Made by a program: the position numbers and the translations under genes. The notes under the pieces are model-generated. The model had not been told where the DNA came from. It saw only the letters and a list, made by a program, of their open reading frames with translations, and did no database searches. A stretch of 64,000 nt of DNA from Siniperca chuatsi. Lineage: Eukaryota > Chordata > Actinopteri > Centrarchiformes > Sinipercidae. Shown here one piece after another: positions 8,543 through 17,331 of the stretch. Position 1 is the stretch's first letter. Every line of letters begins with the position of its first letter. Where the stretch lies: assembly GCF_020085105.1 (NCBI RefSeq), contig NC_058044.1, positions 31,770,952-31,834,951 on the forward strand. The letters run 5' to 3'.

Positions 8543-8849
8543 GAACACTATGGACGGGGCATTGTCTTTTTGTTGTATCTATCTCTATCTATAACTGCCG
8601 AATACTTTTATAAAGGTACTGTTTTATATGTATCGGCCTCCATGTGTGTAACACTCTTTCTCTCTCTCTCTCCATTTATAAAATATAGGTATTGCTAGGC
8701 ATTGTAAGCTCTGGTTGTGCAGCATTCCGTTATATATGTTTCAGGTTTCTCCTGGTGCTATCAACCCCGGTGCTGTGTTACATATCTTGAGTATACACCC
8801 AAAGGTTTATGTATATGTATACAACCAATGTGTATGATTCTGTTACTGA

Positions 8850-8885
8850 AATAAATGACACAGTGCTATGCAGTAAGGGTTTATT
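8850..8885. terminator. Convergent poly(A) signals for the RING gene and the minus-strand gene
   Basis: AATAAA at 8,850-8,855 serves plus-strand transcripts from the RING segment, and TTTATT at 8,880-8,885 is the minus-strand signal for the gene ending at 9,012. Their back-to-back spacing is the usual compact viral arrangement. The 300 bases before them (8,543-8,849) hold no gene I can support. Confidence 0.55.
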
Positions 8886-9011
8886 GTTGTTATTATATCT
8901 CTGTACATACATGCATATATAGATATACACACAGACATATGGCCACCAACCACTACATGCCTGTCTGACAGAGAGGTGCTGCATGAACAGTGTACAGACT
9001 ACTCACTCCTA

Positions 9012-9419
9012 TTATGTATGTGGCTTACGGTCCATTGTTGTATCACGGAGTACAATAAACTGTCCGGCCATTGAACCTGTCTGGTCCTGTAATACTATAT
9101 CCGCAGTAGTAATACTACATGCATATGCACCATCGGTGCTAGCATGTGCCACTTGAACAGATGTGTGGAGAGAGTCTAGGGACCCATCCCCACCGGGTAG
9201 CTTCCCAAAGTCATACAAGTAGGCGTCCTCGGATGTGTTAACCGTGAGCAGATAGTACCTTCTCTCGGTACCTTGGTGCCTCAATGCTATGATACTGTAT
9301 GCAGGGGTATTACCGGTACTACCACCGGTCTCAGGGACACCCCTGTAAACTTCACAATCCCCAGTTAAGGGCCACCATACACGTATGGTACATTGCAGCG
9401 AACGGGAGAGCTGTCTCAT
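9012..9419 (-). CDS. Uncharacterised 135-residue protein (copy A)
   Basis: ATG at 9,419 (MRQLSRSLQCTIRVWW) opens 135 codons on the minus strand; copy B (21,477-21,884) encodes the same protein. The amino end is basic then hydrophobic. The rest has features of a beta-rich fold (RRYYLLTVNTSEDAYLYDFG; DGAYACSITTADIVL), and the D-x-AYAC piece resembles an Ig V-type cysteine context, but the first cysteine and tryptophan are not convincingly placed. Longer versions are possible upstream (to 9,677 here), but that stretch lies under the plus-strand gene starting at 9,520. Poly(A) signal at 8,880-8,885. Family not recognised. Confidence 0.45.
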   Translation of the reverse strand: MRQLSRSLQCTIRVWWPLTGDCEVYRGVPETGGSTGNTPAYSIIALRHQGTERRYYLLTVNTSEDAYLYDFGKLPGGDGSLDSLHTSVQVAHASTDGAYACSITTADIVLQDQTGSMAGQFIVLRDTTMDRKPHT

Positions 9420-9519
9420 GTCAAAGCGCAATGACAGGTGTCTTGTGCGATTTCTGTGTACACCAACCCGGACTTGTGTTGTATCACATCCACTAGCTCG
9501 CACATTCGAGTTCTGGGAC

Positions 9520-10728
9520 ATGGCCCTGGAGGTGCCCACGCACGCCCTAGCTCTCACGCCGAGCTTCCAGCACATACAACCCTTCCAGCTCTTGCGCGCC
9601 GAGGCCGTAGCCCAAAGCAACGAGGCACTGGCCACACACATGGAAGAGATACAGCCGATGTGCTGCGTGGCAGACACCGGGTTCTCAGACGCAACGGCGG
9701 GTACACATGAGGCTCAGGCGGACTGTTTTACACAAGGGCAGATCGTATGTGATCTGGATAGGTTCAGGTGTGACAACGGTGTTCCCACCGTGTACTTCAG
9801 ACGGAGCGGAGGGCGAAAACGTGTGAACATGGTACCGGTGGTCAGACCAAGACCTACCCAGACCTCTACGCCGGTTCTGTACGTGTCTACTACCATACGG
9901 TTTTGCAGAGCGGTGAAGCAATGTTGTGTCAAAGGCAACGGGGAACTTGTCAGCTGCTGGAAAGATACGCTGAAGGACTTGGAGAGGGAGACCTCCATCA
10001 CCGGTCCGGACATGTATCACGAGATACACAACCCCACGTTGACAGCGTTCATTAGACGCATGGATCCCAACAGTTGGCACAACTACATCCCCAAGCACGT
10101 AGAGAGTATGATCGAGGACCCCATCATGGTCAAGGCGGTGGAACTGGCCATACGACTCATGGCCGGAAAGATCCCAAATGCGTTCCCTGTGGCCGAGCTA
10201 ATGTACTTTCCCATCAAGAATGTCAAAGCGTATCTGGAGGTGTGGAAAGCGTACGCGGCCGACAGCGCAGTGCAAAGGACATTGCGGAGAAATCGCATAG
10301 CCATGGTGGAGGGTCAACTCAAGACAGAGTGGGACGCGTTGGTGCTGATAGCGCAGGAATATGCACGTAAGGCGCACGTGCCCCCGGGGCCCGCGTCGAA
10401 GGCTTGTGCAGATATAGTGGACCACCGGGATAACAACGACATAGCCAAAGCTCAGAAGGTGTGGTACGCCCTTGTCAACCACACAAACACCAAGAGCAAA
10501 GAGGTTGTGCAGATGGCCGCGACCGCTAAGGTGCTCCTCCTGAAACTGCGCACATATTACAACAAATTGAAGAAGGGGCTAAAGGTAGGCGTGAGCGAAG
10601 CGGCTCATCCTCGCCTCCCTCCAAGGACGCAGAGGACCAACGGTACGAAGACAGACACGGGTCCGGGATGCGCAGAGACCCGCTTGCCTACGCGCTCCCC
10701 GATAACGAGGGTCTGTATCCTACAATAG
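9520..10728 (+). CDS. Uncharacterised 402-residue protein
   Basis: The frame opens at ATG 9,520 (MALEVPTHALALTPSFQ), giving 402 residues. The central part looks alpha-helical (VKAVELAIRLMAGKIPNAFPVAELMYFPIKNVKAYLEV is spread over about residues 205-245) and the last 60 residues are basic and Pro/Thr-rich. Only this copy is complete: copy B (21,983-22,371) is cut at the codon equal to 9,907, where it is joined to the pyrin-like gene of copy C. A 42-base piece of this gene (9,906-9,947) reappears at 10,768. Family not recognised. Confidence 0.6.
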   Translation: MALEVPTHALALTPSFQHIQPFQLLRAEAVAQSNEALATHMEEIQPMCCVADTGFSDATAGTHEAQADCFTQGQIVCDLDRFRCDNGVPTVYFRRSGGRKRVNMVPVVRPRPTQTSTPVLYVSTTIRFCRAVKQCCVKGNGELVSCWKDTLKDLERETSITGPDMYHEIHNPTLTAFIRRMDPNSWHNYIPKHVESMIEDPIMVKAVELAIRLMAGKIPNAFPVAELMYFPIKNVKAYLEVWKAYAADSAVQRTLRRNRIAMVEGQLKTEWDALVLIAQEYARKAHVPPGPASKACADIVDHRDNNDIAKAQKVWYALVNHTNTKSKEVVQMAATAKVLLLKLRTYYNKLKKGLKVGVSEAAHPRLPPRTQRTNGTKTDTGPGCAETRLPTRSPITRVCILQ

Positions 10729-10767
10729 TGATACCAGAATATGTTCTGCTCTCGAGGCTCTGTACTT

Positions 10768-10809
10768 CAGAGCGGTGAAGCAATGTTGTGTCAAAGGCAA
10801 CGGGGAACT
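10768..10809 (+). repeat. 42-base direct copy of 9,906-9,947
   Basis: The segment CAGAGCGGTGAAGCAATGTT and the following 22 bases are the same at both places, 862 bases apart. It lies in a short open frame (10,741-10,968, 75 codons) that I cannot otherwise support. The left edge coincides with the breakpoint of copy B at 22,371. Confidence 0.85.
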
Positions 10810-10988
10810 AGATATCTAGAGAAGCTAGCCGACGAGGTACACACGGACCAGCTAAAGGAACCCAGCTCATCTGCAACTCTGAGAGATACCTATTCGAATC
10901 CACATCGCGGAGCAGAGAACCCAAAGACTGTCAGGGGCACATTGGATAGGTTTCTAATTAAGAAGTGAATAGGAACGCCATGTCAAGG

Positions 10989-11275
10989 GAGACCTCTTGT
11001 GTGCTCTCTATACCGGGGGGGATCACAAGCATGTTGTGGACGTTGTTCAAGTTGATGATGTTGATGTTAACACAGGTCCTAGACACTGGACCTTGTGCGT
11101 CTCTCGACCATAGGGCCTATTATGTCTAGTTAGGCAATGCATAGGAAAACCCGATGCTGAGAAAGACCTTGTGTACTCCCTACAAGGGGGATATGTATGA
11201 ATCACAAGCATGTTGTCGATGTTGATGTTAACACAGGTCCGGGACACAGGACCGTGTGCTTTGGTCATAGGACCT
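10989..11275. repeat. Two imperfect tandem units of about 170 bp, each with a hairpin
   Basis: The two units share GATCACAAGCATGTTGT, GTTGATGTTAACACAGGTCC and a following GGACC. Each can fold: AGGTCC/GGACCT at 11,074-11,093 and GGTCC/GGACC at 11,236-11,253, in both cases extended by a CAC/GTG-type stem after a one-base bulge. A plus-strand AATAAA follows near 11,324. Nothing coding is apparent between 10,969 and 11,439. Confidence 0.6.
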
Positions 11276-11439
11276 GTACAGTATTATAATCATATTTCAA
11301 TGGTATTGTAACAGTGTAATTCTAATAAAGCATGGTAAAGGACTACCTGTGTCACTCATGTTGTCCATCCACCACACCACAGTACACACAATCACTGAGG
11401 AGACATCGGTATATCTTTATACACCCTGTGTCACAATGT

Positions 11440-11445
11440 TTTATT
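11440..11445 (-). terminator. Poly(A) signal of the USP18-like gene
   Basis: TTTATT on the plus strand (AATAAA on the minus strand) lies about 100 bases beyond the minus-strand stop at 11,547. Confidence 0.5.
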
Positions 11446-11546
11446 GCAGCTCTGGCACATAATCACAAAGCAACCTGTAGGGAACATACAATGAGGCAGA
11501 CACACATACAATGGTACATATAACACAGTTCCAGCAAGCAAAGAGG

Positions 11547-12374
11547 TCACCCCGTCCTGCGGTACATGACCATGTAGGCCACCTCGGAGTAGGCATCGGT
11601 ACAAGCGGCCCCATATGTGTTAATAATGTCCTCCCAGGAACAAGGGTTGACAGCGGTGTCATTGAAGTGATACCAACCAAGGGTTGCGCTACGTACATAG
11701 GCAGTGTAATGTCCGTAGGGCGTTCCGCTGTGAGCTATAACAGCGAACAGTTCATATAACCCACCCGAGGCTGTCATGAGGTAGCTCAAATCCAAGGCCT
11801 TGGGAAACGCGAAGCTCTTCTCTGTTCTCGAGAGAACCCCTCCGAGTGTCCCGACCCTAGATAGCCTGAAACACACAATCTGAGGTAATGTAACAATAAC
11901 CGCGGTGTGCGCAGCCCGGGTGTTTCTGCAACAGTCCAGACAATAGTAATCGAAGGTCGCGGGCGGTGTACCACAGCTGTATTCCTGCACATATTGCTGT
12001 AGCTCAGCAGGGCGAGCCTCGTCTAGCGATACAGGGATAGTGTAGGACCTAGCGGACTTCGAGCGAGTCGTTCCGCAACTCAGGCAGCTCACGCGTTCCT
12101 CCGTCTCGATAGTCCACAGCTCGATCCGTTCAGCGGGTCCGCGCGCGTCCGCCAGTGAGTCTACGATGCACATGAAGGCGAGGTCCGCATCTTCCTGAAC
12201 CTGAAATGAGACACCGGTGTTGCGCACACTCGACACAGCGTGTACGAAATAGCTTGGATCGCAGGGTAACTCGGCATCCTGGGACATCTCGCGGAAGAGA
12301 CGTTTAAGTGCCGAGGCGAAGTCGCCTCGGAACCGCGCATCCCGATCTAGTAGAAGCCGCGGTAAGAGCACCAG
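11547..12374 (-). CDS. USP18-like ubiquitin/ISG15 hydrolase domain lacking the cysteine box
   Basis: About 275 codons encode the fingers and C-terminal half of a USP peptidase. Visible marks are the two zinc knuckles CLSC and CLDC, then GGLYELFAVIAH, the histidine box YGHYTAYVRS and the FNDTAVNPCSWEDI segment that carries the third catalytic position. The GGxYELFAVIAH and SWEDIxxTYG pieces are typical of USP18, which removes ISG15 and dampens interferon signalling. The open frame has no ATG and begins directly after a TAA at 12,375. The expected N-terminal cysteine box is not visible in any frame nearby. Either an upstream exon is missing, the 5' part was lost in the rearrangement next to copy B, or it is a non-catalytic relative. 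Confidence 0.75.
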   Translation of the reverse strand: MVLLPRLLLDRDARFRGDFASALKRLFREMSQDAELPCDPSYFVHAVSSVRNTGVSFQVQEDADLAFMCIVDSLADARGPAERIELWTIETEERVSCLSCGTTRSKSARSYTIPVSLDEARPAELQQYVQEYSCGTPPATFDYYCLDCCRNTRAAHTAVIVTLPQIVCFRLSRVGTLGGVLSRTEKSFAFPKALDLSYLMTASGGLYELFAVIAHSGTPYGHYTAYVRSATLGWYHFNDTAVNPCSWEDIINTYGAACTDAYSEVAYMVMYRRTG

Positions 12375-12436
12375 TTAGTCGACCACATACGTTTCCTAAG
12401 TTTGAGTCCGGGATGTAAGTTCACACCAGGAGAGGT

Positions 12437-12981
12437 TTAGACCGCGGCCCGTTCCACCGGCACAGGCGTTTTTAGTAGTCCGTGACAGTGAACATCCTCA
12501 AGCTTCGGAAGAGCCCGGGGAGAGATGTCACCGTGCTGCGCTTGTCTATCCGTACCATCTTGTAAAACACATAGGCGAACTCCGCTACAGGTCCCCGTTT
12601 CGGGTGCAGTCGTGCTATATTCCTTGGGCAGGTAGCCGTCTAGCACCGGTCGGGTGTGCTGCTCTTTAGGGTCGACGCGCTGCATGGGACACTCCGTGGC
12701 AAACGTGGGGAATAGCTTCGCGGTGGCCGCAGGTATACCCGCAGCCCGGATTAGCGTCTCCAGAGCTTCGGAGCGCGTAGGTCTGGTGTTGGTGTGTATC
12801 ACCCTGAACAGCACAAGGGCGCCGCAGCGCTTTTGTTGCGCCGAGGGCGATATGCATACCACCAGACGATCAATGGCAGTCAGTCTTAACGCAAAGTCTT
12901 AACGTGATAGAGGTTGTAGCACTCCACCAGTCTGAGCAGGCGCTGCGCGCTACTCTCAGAATACCCGTTTTGTTGCGCCAT
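12437..12981 (-). pseudogene. Uncharacterised minus-strand gene (copy B)
   Basis: ATG at 12,981 opens 33 codons; the remaining 140 or so codons follow in another frame to a stop at 12,437. The later part has a plausible helical segment (RSEALETLIRAAGIPAAT) followed by a low-complexity tail. The frame change sits where TTAAGACT is directly repeated (near 12,893-12,906), so a slippage indel or a very small intron could explain it. It ends about 60 bases from the broken 5' end of the USP18-like gene, on the same strand, and its start faces the gene at 13,048. Family not recognised. Confidence 0.4.
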
Positions 12982-13047
12982 CGTCACCGAGCACTCGACT
13001 CCACCGTTCCTCCGCCGTACCTTGCTGCAAACGGTGGTAAATAGGAG

Positions 13048-13827
13048 ATGAACGGTATGGCTCGGAGAGAGCTTGTGTTCTCAGAGCACGCGTCCATATC
13101 CCTCTTCGAGTGCCTGATAGTTGCAGGAGCTCCCGCTACGGGGTTGCTGAGAGACACTGTTTTCAAAGAGGGCGAAGGCACGTTTCAGATCACCTTACAG
13201 TTGCTCAGGGATATGTGGCAGAGAGCGGATAGATTGTACATACCCAGAACGGATCTGGAGTCCCTCCACCGCATGGGATGCAAGAGCACCGTGGGTCAGG
13301 AAACGCCCATACCGCCTCACATCGCGACTGAGCCTCGCAAACTCTCCAGATACTACATTTATCTGTTGTTTCGGTACTGCGTGAGCTCCGCGGGTCCCCA
13401 CCGTTACGATACGGACGGTCTCGCTCGACTAATATCAACGGCTCAACGAAAGTCGGCCACAGCCTTCGTCTCTCTCACGGATGTGCCCGGGAGCTGGCTC
13501 GAGACCATGTGTAGCACAAACTACCCTATGGCGCCACCGATACCGGAGGGCAACAGTTCGAGCTCTTTCCCGGGGTACCCTCAACTACCGCTTACGGAGC
13601 AGCCGCGTTCTCTTCCTCGGCAATCCGAACAGCAGTATCACCGAGACCCCGAATGCGTACACCCGAGCATGATCCAGCCTCACCACCACCACATCCATCA
13701 AAAGCAAGGACTATCACTGCACGTGGGACCGGAAGCGAGGCCCAGAACCGGTGTGTCCCACCAGAACAAAGGGTATTCCAACAAGGGGTACTATGAGTCT
13801 ATGGCAGAGAGCGAGGAGGACTGCTGA
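13048..13827 (+). CDS. Uncharacterised 259-residue protein with His/Gln-rich tail (copy B)
   Basis: Duplicate of 416-1,195. The two predicted proteins differ at only a handful of positions (for example A78G, A123T, H147P) and over about six residues near 200, where paired indels shift the frame for a few codons (DPECVHPSM here, DPNARTPSM in copy A). The good preservation of the long frame in both copies argues for coding, or for a very recent duplication. It is immediately upstream of the intact makorin-like gene, with 160 bases between them. Family not recognised. Confidence 0.6.
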   Translation: MNGMARRELVFSEHASISLFECLIVAGAPATGLLRDTVFKEGEGTFQITLQLLRDMWQRADRLYIPRTDLESLHRMGCKSTVGQETPIPPHIATEPRKLSRYYIYLLFRYCVSSAGPHRYDTDGLARLISTAQRKSATAFVSLTDVPGSWLETMCSTNYPMAPPIPEGNSSSSFPGYPQLPLTEQPRSLPRQSEQQYHRDPECVHPSMIQPHHHHIHQKQGLSLHVGPEARPRTGVSHQNKGYSNKGYYESMAESEEDC

Positions 13828-13987
13828 CGGAACACTCACATACATTTCGACCAGGATCTGCAGGGGACACATTCGGAGGGGCGTACGGTCTCGGGATACA
13901 CATATTCGCGGTTGGACTCGTCCGGCTCTTTATCACTAACGGTTTCCATGCGTAGCGCAGAGCGTTACACACCCTCAACCGATACGG

Positions 13988-14701
13988 ATGGAGGCTGCAG
14001 CAGAGCAGACCGCATACAGACTACCGGGTCCATACCTCACCGGGCATTACACCGAGAACGCCGCGAGAGTGCAAGCGATCGGCGACCGTCACGGGAGGAG
14101 GACAGTAGCCGCGTGGCACCACGAGAGCGCACCAAGGCTTCCGTTCGGCATTCGATACGAGATGAGGCAGCCGGACGCGGCGTGGCGCTACGATACAACA
14201 CCGAGGCACTCCGTCTGCGATCCTTACGAGAGGACGCCTACCGCTAGGTGTAACTCAGACATGGTTTGCAATGTGTGCTACGATGTGGTATTGGATAAGA
14301 CAAATCCGAAGGAGCGCAGATTCGGGATTCTGCCTAGCTGCGAGCACTGCTTCTGTCTGGAGTGTATCCGTAAGTGGAGGAGCGTGAAACATGTGGACGG
14401 TACACACGTAAAGACATGTCCGGTGTGTAGGCGTACATCACAGTTCTACGTGCCCAGCGCCGACTGGGTGAGGACGGAGGCAGAGAAACGGCAGCTGATC
14501 CAGAGATACAAGGCGTACATGGGAGGAAAACCGTGCCAGTATTTCAACGAGGGTCGAGGCATCTGCTACTTTGGTGCGGAGTGCTTCTACAAACATGCGA
14601 TCTGGGAGCCCCGGCCTGTTCTCCGGGAGCCGTGGCGGTCTATGTGGGAATGGTACAAAGATGAGCTGGGCGGCACGTTCGGACGCCTAGCAAGGCGGTG
14701 A
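13988..14701 (+). CDS. Makorin-like RING and CCCH zinc-finger E3 ubiquitin ligase
   Basis: ATG at 13,988 opens 237 intact codons. Residues about 93-147 form a C3HC4 RING: CNVC, then LPSCEHCFCLEC, IRKWRS, then CPVC. They are followed by the makorin-type spacer (IPS-like VPSADWV, then LIQRYKAYM) and one CCCH finger at about residues 178-205 (CQYFNEGRGICYFGAECFYKH). This order and spacing is specific to the makorin family, RING E3 ligases of animals. Cellular makorins have further CCCH fingers before the RING; here the first 85 residues lack them, so only the C-terminal module was kept. Poly(A) signal at 14,818-14,823. Host gene capture is inferred; the protein substrate is unknown. Confidence 0.88.
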   Translation: MEAAAEQTAYRLPGPYLTGHYTENAARVQAIGDRHGRRTVAAWHHESAPRLPFGIRYEMRQPDAAWRYDTTPRHSVCDPYERTPTARCNSDMVCNVCYDVVLDKTNPKERRFGILPSCEHCFCLECIRKWRSVKHVDGTHVKTCPVCRRTSQFYVPSADWVRTEAEKRQLIQRYKAYMGGKPCQYFNEGRGICYFGAECFYKHAIWEPRPVLREPWRSMWEWYKDELGGTFGRLARR

Positions 14702-14817
14702 TCATCGACTACGCACACTAACCACCGAACCCGGGATGTCCTGCCTCTTGCCGATGGGAACATACAGACGTCTTGTTTTATCTAAATTGTAACCCGGGTG
14801 TTGTTCATGTACAAGTC

Positions 14818-14823
14818 AATAAA
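14818..14823 (+). terminator. Poly(A) signal AATAAA of the makorin-like gene
   Basis: AATAAAGCG lies 117 bases after the stop; a second AATAAA (within CAATAAAAACGC) follows near 14,950. Copy A has lost the first signal in its deletion and keeps only the second (near 1,826). Confidence 0.6.
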
Positions 14824-15296
14824 GCGTAGCTCGAAACAGAGACTGTCTTTGTGTGTTGCATTATGTTTGTACTCCTGTAGAGCTTCATGACCGCACCGCA
14901 CCTCATCTGCATTACGTTTGTACCCAAGCACTGTACACATTATTATGTCAATAAAAACGCAAAGCTGGGAGACAGCCTGTGTAAGGTGCATTTGCCTTTA
15001 TTTCCGCACACTCAGAGACAACAGGGATATATGCATAATACACATTCGAAACACTTGTACACAATACCATGGTACTATCAATGGTCAACACAAGAGTCTG
15101 TTCCACCGGGGTCCGTCATTACACATGATAATGGTAATGGTACCGTCGACCAGTGGCACCGGTGGTCTCGGATCCCCGTTTATGCGTAGCCTCTGGGTAG
15201 CGAAACCACCTACGACCATGTCTCGGCATGCCGGACACCCTCCGGGTCTTCAGGCGCCCTTAGCAGAGAGGTCACAGAGCGAGCTTGAGTCCGGTG

Positions 15297-15890
15297 GACA
15301 AATTCAAACTGGCGCACTACCTGGTGAAAAACAAGGCCTCTTTTGCCAAGGTTGTCCTGACTATAAAAGACCAGAGTCTGCCACTAGATACGCAAGTGGC
15401 AGCAAGCATCCAGCGTATGCTCAGGAAAAAAAGCAACACGGGCTATGACAAACACCCAGAAAGTATGATCAACATGCTGTGCCGCTACTTGTCCGAGGAT
15501 GTGGCAATGACGATCATCGTAAGTGCACTACAAAAAGACAACCCGGGATTTACCATATCGGACATCGGGATACCTGAACTGGAAACGTTTAGCGGTTTAG
15601 ACAGGAACCCGAGTCCCGGGGTTAGACGCGATTTGGGAGATGTCTTGAGTGACCTAAGCAAAGAAGAGATGGAAAGAGTGAAGGTGATGCTCAACTGGGA
15701 TATCGCACAGGGTTACGGACGGCTTGCGTACGGACCCATAGAACACATGAGAGAATGGGACCTAGCTGACAGGATTGTCTCCAAACTAGGCCAGCACGCG
15801 TTGTTTATTGTAAGCGTGATCATGGCCTACATAGAGCGACCCGATGCAGTATATGACCTGACCCGAAAAACCTACGGACAACACAAGTAA
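15297..15890 (+). pseudogene. Tandem pyrin-like death-fold protein, start lost (copy B)
   Basis: The coding frame is intact from GACAAATTC (15,297) to the stop at 15,888 and has the full second pyrin-like domain, including helices missing in copy A (HALFIVSVIMAYIERPDAVYDL). The domain keeps the QGYGRL loop. However, 0.49 kb including the ATG and TATA box of copy A is absent: the sequence runs GAGTCCGGTG/GACAAATTC. A product would need an upstream spliced exon or a non-AUG start (TTG AGT CCG GTG lies in frame). After the stop, GGTACAAG-TC-CTTGTACC is a perfect dyad. Confidence 0.65.
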
Positions 15891-16181
15891 CGGTACAAGT
15901 CCTTGTACCACCGTTCCACCGCAGGAGTTTGCTGGTAGAGTTTACCCTGCGTACTGTATACAAGGTTGTGCCTATTGTGTACAATGTCGATTGCGTATGT
16001 GTGTCATGCCATGTGTTCGATGTGCAGTATGTGCAGTATGTGCATTGTACAGCAATAAAGCGATCCTACTAACTATAGTGTGTGGCCTCTTGTAATGTCA
16101 AAACTCATTCACCTCCCCCAGAATCATTTTGCCTTTGCCCAGGATTCCTTTGCCTTTGACACACCACACAGTACATCAACT

Positions 16182-16487
16182 ATGGCTGACCACAATGAGT
16201 ATTACAGCAATTACTGGTGGCTCAACGAAAAGGACGATATGCTAAGGGTTATACTGATAGCCGCGCCGATGATGGCTGTCTTCGGGTCTGCGTTGCTGGC
16301 CTACAGAATCTACAGTAGACGCGCGTCCTCCAGCATTTACACACCTTGTTCCTCGCATGCCACCGGGCCTTACGCGCCTGTGTACGGACCCACAACCTGT
16401 GATCTAAGGGTGTGCGACGGCAAGGATCCGGAGGAGGGGGGTGTAAGCGCCGCGGTCCCAGTCAGCGACCCGAAGAAGGGTACGTAG
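16182..16487 (+). CDS. Small single-pass membrane protein (copy B)
   Basis: Duplicate of 3,551-3,856 with a single change at residue 2 (V to A). It encodes 101 residues with one hydrophobic segment at about 21-42 followed by basic residues. Poly(A) signal near 16,630. Two intact copies of identical length favour a real small protein. Family not recognised. Confidence 0.55.
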   Translation: MADHNEYYSNYWWLNEKDDMLRVILIAAPMMAVFGSALLAYRIYSRRASSSIYTPCSSHATGPYAPVYGPTTCDLRVCDGKDPEEGGVSAAVPVSDPKKGT

Positions 16488-17125
16488 CATCCCCTGACCT
16501 GTAACTTGCATGTGCTTACCACTACATCTCTCTCTGTCAATACGGTCTTGGCTGTGTATGTGTGAAACAAACTGTATGTTCCATGTGTACGCTCCACCCT
16601 GTACTGCCTTATCATGATATTGTACAACAAATAAAGCACTGTGTGCCACATTTCACTGTGTCTCTGTGTCTACCTCACCCCGGCCTTTGGTGTGTATCAA
16701 AGAGGCCCTCTGCTCTGGGCTAACCCTCCCGTAGATACATGTGTGCCTGTTTAAACTGTTGGGCCTCAGCACATTTAACAAACCGTGCCTCCCTGTGTCA
16801 ACGAGGACCCTGAGCTGCGTTTGCATAACGCAAACGGCTTATAGCTTTACCTCCACCTTCTCTGTGTCTCTCCCTGCCTTAGGTGTGTGTGTACACAAAG
16901 AGCACATCCTATACTTGTCACCGCAGGCATTGGCCTGTTTGCTCAGGGCACACGGATGTGTTGTGGGCGCGGTGACATTGTAACCGGCAGTAGCTCTGTT
17001 CATCCTGTCTCCATGTACCGTTTACCCGGACCAACCGTGGTCTTAGATTGTAGATAGTACCTCATGAAAGACACAGATACAGGTATTGGTTGTACACGTG
17101 TTTATTGGCATCATCTCGAACATTA

Positions 17126-17320
17126 TCATACAGTTATCAAAGGTAGTCTGCTGTAGCGTCTTTGTTTATCACACAATACGTACAGTATGTAGACCCCGAA
17201 CATGCACAGAAACAGACACAACGCTAGGTATATCATAACCACGCTCCATGTACAATAAGCTTGACATGGTGTTGTGGACCCGTCATGTGCGGTGCAGTTG
17301 GTGTAGGGAAGGCCGGACAT
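17126..17320 (-). CDS. Small Cys-rich single-pass membrane protein (copy B)
   Basis: Duplicate of 4,495-4,689 with one change in the membrane segment (V to A: MIYLALCLF). Same close spacing, 12 bases, behind the dsRNA-binding gene. Confidence 0.5.
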   Translation of the reverse strand: MSGLPYTNCTAHDGSTTPCQAYCTWSVVMIYLALCLFLCMFGVYILYVLCDKQRRYSRLPLITV

Positions 17321-17331
17321 GACGTCCTTCA

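Larger units (their letters stand above)
1..9907. repeat. Accessory-gene repeat module, copy A (left part cut by window edge)
   Basis: The sequence from base 1 reappears from 12,634 with only scattered substitutions and small indels and stays collinear until copy B breaks off at 22,371, which corresponds to 9,907 here. Differences from copy B are a deletion of about 0.5 kb in the makorin-like gene, about 0.49 kb (2,172-2,663) present only here, and eight rather than six units in the 80-bp minisatellite. Alloherpesviruses commonly carry long direct terminal repeats, so this module may descend from one. That origin is inference. Confidence 0.85.

Noticed and set aside
8778-8984. Minus-strand frame with hydrophobic and Tyr-rich sequence
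   Set aside because: Spans AT-rich microsatellite-like sequence and both convergent poly(A) signals.
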